Both the position numbers and the translations under genes were made by a program. From assembly GCA_005882775.1 (NCBI GenBank), contig VBDY01000130.1, positions 1 to 37,479 of the forward strand: a stretch of DNA of 37,479 bases, in the 5' to 3' direction. This document shows, one piece after another, positions 32,332-37,479 of the stretch. The stretch is from Chloroflexota bacterium. GTDB lineage: Bacteria; Chloroflexota; Dormibacteria; CF-121. Under the pieces are notes generated by a model that did not search any database, was not told the DNA's origin, and saw only the letters and a program-made list of their open reading frames with translations. Within the stretch, counting starts at the first letter, position 1; every line of letters begins with the position of its first letter.

Positions 32332-32808
32332 ATGGCTGGCACCGAGGCCGCGCTGACCCGGCTCCGGGAGCTGTTTCGGCCGACGCTCGACTTCCTTGGC
32401 TACGAGCTCTATGACCTCAAGCTCACCGGTTCCGGTGGGCACCCAACTCTTTTAGTCGCCATCGACAGGCCGCAGGGGGTCAGCCTCGATGATTGCGAGA
32501 AGGTCAGCAAATCGTTGAGCGCGCTGCTGGACCAGGCCGACCCGCTCCCGACCCGGTATGACCTCGAGGTCTCATCACCCGGGGCCGAGCGACCGCTGCG
32601 GACTATCGACGAGTACCGTCGCTTCCTCGGACGGCGCGCCAACATCCGCTACCGGATGGGGGAGAGTGAGCGAGTCGCCGAAGGCCGGCTCCTGGCCGTC
32701 TCCAGCGAACAGGTCGAACTGCGTTTGCGCGACTCGAAAAAACATGAGGAGACGGTCACGGTGCCGTTCCCCGATATCCTGGCGGCTCGTCTGGCCGTCG
32801 ACCTGTAA
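32332..32808 (+). CDS. rimP: Ribosome maturation factor RimP
   Basis: RimP assists 30S subunit maturation. The 158-residue product shows LGYELYDLKL, the VAIDRPQGVSLDDCEKVSKS block and YDLEVSSPGAERPL, all diagnostic, then a C-terminal SH3-like domain. ATG 32332 lies directly after the T-run of a terminator-like hairpin and has no SD, which is odd for the first gene of an essential operon. The family N-terminus agrees with this start. It leads the conserved rimP-nusA-ylxR-infB order. Confidence 0.95.
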   Translation: MAGTEAALTRLRELFRPTLDFLGYELYDLKLTGSGGHPTLLVAIDRPQGVSLDDCEKVSKSLSALLDQADPLPTRYDLEVSSPGAERPLRTIDEYRRFLGRRANIRYRMGESERVAEGRLLAVSSEQVELRLRDSKKHEETVTVPFPDILAARLAVDL

Positions 32809-32813
32809 GTCAC

Positions 32814-33920
32814 ATGTTGAAGCCGGACTTCATCAAGGCGCTCGACCAGGTCCAGGAGGAGAAGGGGATCTCCAAGCAATCCCTGCTCTCACTCGTGGAA
32901 AGCGCCCTGGCCACCGCCTATCGCCGCGCCTTCAACCCGCCCGACGCCATCCGGGTCCAGGTCGACCCGGGTACGGCCGAGATCGCCATCTTCGGCCGGC
33001 GCCGGGTGGTGGAGCAGGTGAGCGATCCGGGTACCGAGGTCTCCCTGGACGAGGCTAAGGCGGCGCGTCCAGGTGTTGAACCGGGCCAGGTGGTCGAGGT
33101 CCCCCTGCCCACCGATGATTTTGCCCGGCTGGCCGCGCAGATCAGCAAGCAGGTCGTCTTCCAGCGACTGCGCGACGCGGAAAAGGAGCAGGTGCTCCGG
33201 GATGTGCTCGAGCACAAGGGCGAGATGGTGAGCGGAGTGGTCGAGCGGATCGCCGACCACTCGGACGGCAAGACCGTCTACCTGGAGCTCGGCAAGGCGG
33301 AGGGCGTGCTTGCTCCCGAGGAGCAGATTCCCGACGAGGTGCTTCGTCCGGGACAGTACCTCAAGGTGCTGCTGCTGGACGAGCGCAAACGTGGCCGTGG
33401 AGCCCAGGTCAACGTCTCGCGCGCCCACAAGGCACTCGTGCGCCGCCTGCTCGAGTTCGAGATCCCCGAGCTCCAGTCGGGCGCCGTCATTATTCGGGCG
33501 CTGGCGCGCGAGCCGGGGGTGCGCAGCAAGGTGGCTGTCTCCGCGCACCAGGAGGGGATCGACCCGGTGGGCGCCTGCGTAGGACCCAAGGGTGTTCGGA
33601 TCCGCAGCGTCGTCGGAGAGCTCGGTACCGAGCGGGTGGACATCATTCCCTGGGCCGATGAGCCGGAGCGTCTGGTCGCGAACGCCCTCAGCCCGGCCCA
33701 GGTCAGCCGGGTGGAAATCGACCGCGAGTCCAGGACCGCGACCGCGCACGTCCCTGACAACCAGCTTTCACTGGCGATCGGGAAGGACGGCCAGAACGCC
33801 CGGCTCGCCGCCAAGCTGACCGGCTGGCGGATCGACATCAAGCCCGAACCTGCTGGCGCCGCGGAAGCGAACGCCTCCGCCGTGGCCGGCGCACCGCCGC
33901 CCGGAGATGCAGCTGGCTGA
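32814..33920 (+). CDS. nusA: Transcription elongation/termination factor NusA
   Basis: NusA binds RNA polymerase and modulates pausing, termination and antitermination. The 368-residue product has the N-terminal RNAP-binding domain (FIKALDQVQEEKGISKQSLL), an S1 domain (about residues 135-200) and two KH domains. The KH part contains VGACVGPKGVRIRSVVGELG and ERVDIIPW, then NQLSLAIGKDGQNARLAAKL. The C-terminal acidic repeats of the proteobacterial protein are absent and the tail is Ala/Pro-rich. It begins 5 bp after rimP and overlaps ylxR by 14 bp. Confidence 0.96.
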   Translation: MLKPDFIKALDQVQEEKGISKQSLLSLVESALATAYRRAFNPPDAIRVQVDPGTAEIAIFGRRRVVEQVSDPGTEVSLDEAKAARPGVEPGQVVEVPLPTDDFARLAAQISKQVVFQRLRDAEKEQVLRDVLEHKGEMVSGVVERIADHSDGKTVYLELGKAEGVLAPEEQIPDEVLRPGQYLKVLLLDERKRGRGAQVNVSRAHKALVRRLLEFEIPELQSGAVIIRALAREPGVRSKVAVSAHQEGIDPVGACVGPKGVRIRSVVGELGTERVDIIPWADEPERLVANALSPAQVSRVEIDRESRTATAHVPDNQLSLAIGKDGQNARLAAKLTGWRIDIKPEPAGAAEANASAVAGAPPPGDAAG

Positions 33921-34185
33921 GCCCGAGCGGACCTGCGTCGGGTGCCGGCAGGTCAAGCCCAAGCGGGAGCTCGTCCGCGTGGTCGCCACCGAGACCGGGG
34001 CAGAGGCCGACTTGAGCGGCCGCCGGCCGGGGCGAGGAGCCTATCTCTGCCGGCAGGATGCCTGCTGGCGCGAGGCCGCCCGGCGTCGCAGCCTGGACCG
34101 TGCGTTACATCTGAAGCTGGACAGCAACGATTGGTCTCGGCTTCGGGCGGGAATACTTACAGAGCTCTCCTCGCAGGCAAGGTAG
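33907..34185 (+). CDS. ylxR: YlxR family (DUF448) RNA-binding protein
   Basis: A 92-residue YlxR. ERTCVGCRQVKPKRELVRVV, the GRGAYLCRQDACWREAARR block and a basic C-terminus are the family signature; members have been described as nucleoid or RNA-associated regulators. The gene lies between nusA and infB as in many Gram-positive and related bacteria. ATG 33907 is inside the nusA end (14-bp overlap). The usual next gene for an L7Ae-like protein is absent; 40 bp later infB begins. Confidence 0.9.
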   Translation: MQLAEPERTCVGCRQVKPKRELVRVVATETGAEADLSGRRPGRGAYLCRQDACWREAARRRSLDRALHLKLDSNDWSRLRAGILTELSSQAR

Positions 34186-34225
34186 CCTTATCATTGCCTG
34201 TTGAGTTGCAAAGGATGGAACTGAC

Positions 34226-36244
34226 ATAGCCACTACCACCACACGCGGCATCAAGGTCCAGCAGCTCGCGAGAGACCTCAACGTCGAGGCTCGCGACATC
34301 CTGGACTTCCTCCGACCGATGCGGCACGCCCCGCGCCATGCGATGGCGGTGCTCAGCTCGGACCAGGAGGCGGCCGTGCGCACCCAGTTCGCCCCCGGGG
34401 CGCAGCCTGCCGAGGCCAAGCCCACCGGCAACGAGGGCAAGGTCCAGCTCCCGCCCACCCTTTCGGTCAAGGAGCTGGCCGAGTACCTGAACGTGAAGAC
34501 CGTCGACATCATCAAAGAGCTGATGCGCAACGGCATCATGGCCAACATCAACCAGCAGATCGACTACGACACGGCCGCCATCGTGGCGGACACCTTCGGC
34601 GTGCAGGCGTCGCCCATGGCCATGGACGCCGCCATCGCCGAGGAGATCGTGGGGGAGGGGGAGGCCACCCAGGTCAAGCTCACCACCCGCTCCGAGCTCT
34701 TCAGCCTGGACGGTGAGGACCCGGCGACCCTCAAGCCGCGGCCCCCGGTGGTCACCGTGATGGGACACGTCGACCATGGCAAGACCTCGCTTCTGGACGC
34801 CATCCGGCAGACAAAGGTAGCGGCCGGCGAGGCCGGTGGGATCACGCAGAGCATCGGCGCTTATACGGTCGAGCAGAAGGACCGGGAAGGGAAGGACCGC
34901 CGGATCGTCTTCCTGGACACGCCCGGCCACGAGGCTTTCACCGCCATGCGGGCGCGCGGCGCCCAGGTCACCGACCTGGCTGTGCTCGTGGTCGCAGCCG
35001 ACGACGGCGTGATGCCACAGACCGTGGAGGCCATCTCCCACGCCAAAGCCGCCCAGGTGCCGATCGTGGTCGCCATCAACAAGATCGACAAGGAGGGGGC
35101 CAACCCCGACCGGGTCAAGCAAGGACTTTCAGAGCAGGGTTTGGTGCCGGAGGATTGGGGCGGCCAGACCGTCATGGTCCCGGTCTCAGCCAAGCAGAAG
35201 ACCGGACTCTCCGAGCTTCTCGAGATGATCCTGCTTGTCGCCGACATCCAGGACCTGAAGGCCAACCCGAACAAGCCGGCCGCCGGGACTGTGATCGATG
35301 CCCACCTGGAAAAGGGACGAGGCCCGGTCGCGACCATGCTCGTCCAGACCGGGACCCTGCGAGTGGGGGACAACATCGTGGTCGGGCATATCTTCGGGAA
35401 GGTGCGGGCCCTGCTCAACGATCAGGGCAAGAAGATGAAGGAAGCCGGCCCGGCCGCACCGGCGGTGGTCACCGGGCTTCCGGACGTGCCGACCGCCGGC
35501 GACGTCTTCCAGGTGGTGTCCAGCGAGAAGGTGGCGCGGACGATTGCCGGTCAGCGCGCCGAGCAGCGACGGGTGGCCGCCCTGGCGCAGACCCGGCGGA
35601 TCACACTCGCCGACCTGGCCTCGCAGGTCGAAAAGGGCGCCATCAAGGACCTCAACCTGGTCCTCAAGGCGGACAGCAACGGCTCGGCCGAGGCGCTCAA
35701 GGGATCGCTGCTCAAGATCCAGGACCCCAAGGTCCAGATCAAGATCGTCTTCGAAGGCGTCGGGCCGGTGACCGAGTCGGACATCCTGCTGGCCGCGGTT
35801 TCAAATGCGCTGGTGATCGCGTTCAACGTCAAACCCGACGCTGCCGCCCAGCGAGCTGCCGAGCGCGAGAAGGTCGATATCCGGCACTACGATGTCGTTT
35901 ACAACGTCACAAACGACATCGACAAGGCGATCAAGGGACTCTACGAACCCACCTTCGTCCAGGTGTGGGAAGGTCGTGCCGAGGTGCTTACCCCGATCAA
36001 GATTCCCAAGGTCGGAATCATCGCCGGGTCGCGAGTCCTGGAGGGGAAGATAACCAGCGGATCTATCGCCAAGCTCCTCCGCGGCAACGACCTGATCTTC
36101 GAGGGGCCGATCGGCGGCCTCAAGCGCTTCAAAGACGACGCCAAGGAAGTCGCCTCTGGATTCGAGTGCGGGATCCGGGTCGATGGGTACCAGGACTTCC
36201 AGCAGGGCGACGTGATCGAGGCGTACCAGGTCCGCCAGGCCTAG
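34226..36244 (+). CDS. infB: Translation initiation factor IF-2 (apparent ATA start)
   Basis: IF2 is the GTPase that delivers initiator tRNA and promotes subunit joining. G motifs are VTVMGHVDHGKTSLLDAIR, FLDTPGHEAFTAMRARG and VAINKIDKEGA. Two N-terminal IF2N modules are seen: IKVQQLARDLNVEARDILDF and LSVKELAEYLNVKTVDIIKE. The first canonical codon, ATG 34319, lies inside the first IF2N module. Upstream the frame is open to a stop at 34202 and contains no ATG, GTG or TTG. ATA 34226 gives (M)ATTTTRGIKVQQLA and follows AAGGATGGA (34211-34219), so I use it; the product has 672 residues. The linker is short compared with E. coli. Identity is certain; the ATA start is an inference. Confidence 0.95.
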   Translation: MATTTTRGIKVQQLARDLNVEARDILDFLRPMRHAPRHAMAVLSSDQEAAVRTQFAPGAQPAEAKPTGNEGKVQLPPTLSVKELAEYLNVKTVDIIKELMRNGIMANINQQIDYDTAAIVADTFGVQASPMAMDAAIAEEIVGEGEATQVKLTTRSELFSLDGEDPATLKPRPPVVTVMGHVDHGKTSLLDAIRQTKVAAGEAGGITQSIGAYTVEQKDREGKDRRIVFLDTPGHEAFTAMRARGAQVTDLAVLVVAADDGVMPQTVEAISHAKAAQVPIVVAINKIDKEGANPDRVKQGLSEQGLVPEDWGGQTVMVPVSAKQKTGLSELLEMILLVADIQDLKANPNKPAAGTVIDAHLEKGRGPVATMLVQTGTLRVGDNIVVGHIFGKVRALLNDQGKKMKEAGPAAPAVVTGLPDVPTAGDVFQVVSSEKVARTIAGQRAEQRRVAALAQTRRITLADLASQVEKGAIKDLNLVLKADSNGSAEALKGSLLKIQDPKVQIKIVFEGVGPVTESDILLAAVSNALVIAFNVKPDAAAQRAAEREKVDIRHYDVVYNVTNDIDKAIKGLYEPTFVQVWEGRAEVLTPIKIPKVGIIAGSRVLEGKITSGSIAKLLRGNDLIFEGPIGGLKRFKDDAKEVASGFECGIRVDGYQDFQQGDVIEAYQVRQA

Positions 36245-36247
36245 CCA

Positions 36248-36598
36248 GTGATCTCGGGCGTCCACGCGCTGATCTTTGCCAGGGATGCCGACAAGGTCCG
36301 GGCCTTCTTTCGGGATGTGCTCGGCTTCTCATCAGTAGATGCAGGCGGTGGCTGGCTTATCTTCGCGCTTCCACCGGCTGAGCTTGGGATTCATCCGACC
36401 GACGGCGACCCTCACCACGAGCTCTACCTGATGTGCGACGACATTCACGCGAGCGTCGCCGCGCTCGAGCAGAAGGGAGTGCAGATCACGCGCGCGATCA
36501 CCGAGCAGCGATTCGGTCTGACCACGGCGATTCGCCTTCCGGACGGTGGCGAGCTGGCCCTGTACCAGCCTTCGCACCCGACGGCACTGACTGGCTAG
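36248..36598 (+). CDS. Single-domain VOC family protein
   Basis: A 116-residue protein of the vicinal oxygen chelate fold. VHALIFARDADKVRAFFRDVLGF and the ending LPDGGELALYQPSHP are typical, with HHELYLMCDDIHASVAAL between. Possible metal ligands are H6 and the late glutamate in GELALYQ. The substrate is unknown. It is unrelated in detail to the two-domain VOC protein at 8136. GTG 36248 follows the infB stop by 3 bp, so it is probably read from the same transcript. Its stop codon lies in the first unit of a 10-bp tandem repeat. Confidence 0.8.
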   Translation: MISGVHALIFARDADKVRAFFRDVLGFSSVDAGGGWLIFALPPAELGIHPTDGDPHHELYLMCDDIHASVAALEQKGVQITRAITEQRFGLTTAIRLPDGGELALYQPSHPTALTG

Positions 36599-36620
36599 CC
36601 CTGGCTAATCCTGGCTAGCC
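36591..36620 (+). repeat. Three tandem 10-bp repeats covering two convergent stop codons
   Basis: CTGGCTAGCC, CTGGCTAATC, CTGGCTAGCC. Unit 1 supplies the TAG of the VOC gene on the plus strand and unit 3 supplies the TAG of the transglycosylase on the minus strand. The two GGCTAGCC palindromes can pair as an 8-bp hairpin with a 12-nt loop, a possible shared terminator without a T-tract. Confidence 0.9.
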
Positions 36621-37479
36621 GGAGTACCCAGTAGGCAACAGCACGTCGCCGTTGCCGGTGGAAACGTAGACCTGCCAGTAGTAATAGCCGATGAAGGCTC
36701 GTTCGCTGACGATCATCTGCTGGGCGTAGAGCATGACCGCGCGGACGTAGCGCCAGCTCGGGTTGTAGTGATAGATGGCGTTGCCCATGTCGCTCGGGGC
36801 GCCGTTGGCATGTAGATACCGGGCGGCCGCCAGGATCGCATCGTGGGGGTCGTTGATGCTGCCTCGGCCGTAGGCGGCCCAGGTGGCGGGCATGAACTGC
36901 ATCGGACCCTGCGCGCCCGCGACGCTGGTGCCCTGTACCCGGCTCATCCGGGTCTCGATCAGGTGGATCGCCGCCAGGTACTCCCATTGGACCCCGAACT
37001 GGCGCTGGGCTTCGCGATAGTAGTTGAGGAGCTGGTCGGCCGGGGGTGGGTCGACGATTCGCCAGTGTGGAAGGCCGTGCGCGTTGCCGTTGAGGGCTCG
37101 GATCTCGAGGTCGGCCGTCAGGTTTGCCTGGATGACCTGGCGGATATCGGGCGTCACCTGCGCCAGCACTGCGGGGACCCAATCAGAGTGGGCAACCAGC
37201 TGCCGGTAGGCGTCCTGCTGGAGTCGCGCCAGGTATGACATGAAGATGATCCGGGTTGCCGGCGAACGGATCCCTGACTCGGCGGTCTGGAGGTCGGCCG
37301 CCACACTGGTTGGGTCGGGGGCTGCGGCGGGCGTGAGCATGGTGATGGGTTGGCGCGCCGTCGGGACCGGCGTGACCGTGACCGCTCCGCCGGAGCCTGA
37401 CGGCCGCTGGCTCGTCGCCGTGTACTGGCCGCCGGTGGGCGTCGCCGCCGCGCAGCCTGGCAGGGCAACCAGGAGAACA
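36615..37479 (-). CDS. Lytic transglycosylase-like lipoprotein (5' truncated by window)
   Basis: The C-terminal half has the lysozyme-like transglycosylase pattern: AAIHLIETRMSRVQG with the catalytic-type glutamate, TSVAGAQGPMQFMPATWAAYG, and DPHDAILAAARYLHANG with NAIYHYNPSWRYVRAV. Such enzymes cleave the glycan strands of peptidoglycan. An internal ATG at 37340 would give 241 residues. The frame continues without a stop to the window edge and encodes VLLVALPGCAAATPTGG, the end of a lipoprotein signal peptide with the lipidated cysteine, so the gene starts beyond the edge. A Thr/Pro/Gly-rich linker separates anchor and enzyme. It is convergent with the VOC gene. Confidence 0.87.
   Translation of the reverse strand, partial: VLLVALPGCAAATPTGGQYTATSQRPSGSGGAVTVTPVPTARQPITMLTPAAAPDPTSVAADLQTAESGIRSPATRIIFMSYLARLQQDAYRQLVAHSDWVPAVLAQVTPDIRQVIQANLTADLEIRALNGNAHGLPHWRIVDPPPADQLLNYYREAQRQFGVQWEYLAAIHLIETRMSRVQGTSVAGAQGPMQFMPATWAAYGRGSINDPHDAILAAARYLHANGAPSDMGNAIYHYNPSWRYVRAVMLYAQQMIVSERAFIGYYYWQVYVSTGNGDVLLPTGYSG

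Noticed and set aside
35155-36381. 408-codon plus-strand frame across infB
   Set aside because: Out-of-frame reading of infB; Arg/Gly/Ala-rich composition without motifs.

Overview
The window is a dense, high-GC stretch of bacterial chromosome. It carries about 35 protein genes and one tRNA, nearly all informational or housekeeping, and I see no insertion sequence, prophage or CRISPR array. GC-biased codon use, long runs of overlapping same-strand genes, a Cfp30B-like VOC protein, several SD-less genes with a -10 box just upstream of the start, and a ruvC-ruvA-ruvB...queA-tgt-secD-secF block suggest a Terrabacteria lineage. Chloroflexota or Dormibacterota fit best. This placement is an inference from gene content; no 16S rRNA gene is present.

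Layout. (1) 1-7876, plus strand, tightly overlapping: DinG-type helicase end, a free-standing NAD-synthase glutaminase, NadE, an isoprenylcysteine-methyltransferase-like membrane protein, RsmI, MetRS, TatD, RsmA and an MFS transporter. (2) 7949-8109: tRNA-Val(GAC) with promoter and bidirectional terminator. (3) 8136-11547: a minus-strand VOC protein divergent from an acetamidase/formamidase and a threonine dehydratase-like enzyme, then a degenerate receiver protein. (4) 11675-18730: a small zinc-finger gene with its own promoter, a repeat-rich leader, thrS, then an attenuator-like leader before infC-rpmI-rplT-pheS-pheT. (5) 18732-22430: cvpA and a 3-methyladenine glycosylase, convergent with a minus-strand class A PBP. 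(6) 22493-32260: tyrS, yebC, ruvC-ruvA-ruvB, a second MFS protein, queA-tgt, secD-secF. (7) 32269-36244: rimP-nusA-ylxR-infB, the classical transcription/translation operon, behind a terminator-like hairpin that abuts the rimP start. (8) 36248-37479: a small VOC protein convergent with a lipoprotein lytic transglycosylase that runs off the window.

The strongest theme is start-codon choice. Several firmly recognised genes have no ATG, GTG or TTG where the family's N-terminus begins. infC (IF3) appears to start at ACG, exactly 8 nt after AGGAGG. infB (IF2) appears to start at ATA. tatD and the second MFS gene appear to start at CTG inside CTGA stop/start overlaps that parallel the GTGA and TTGA overlaps of neighbouring genes. 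The DNA glycosylase and the methyltransferase-like gene also seem to start at CTG or similar codons. Because IF3 and IF2 set start-codon fidelity, rare starts on both of their genes suggest autoregulation, possibly in an organism with relaxed start selection.

Other points of note are the split NAD synthetase, leaderless-type promoters, two hairpins embedded in the 3' ends of coding regions (one covering the ribosome-binding region of tgt), a ThrRS without a TGS domain, and tandem repeats before thrS and across the convergent stop codons near 36600.
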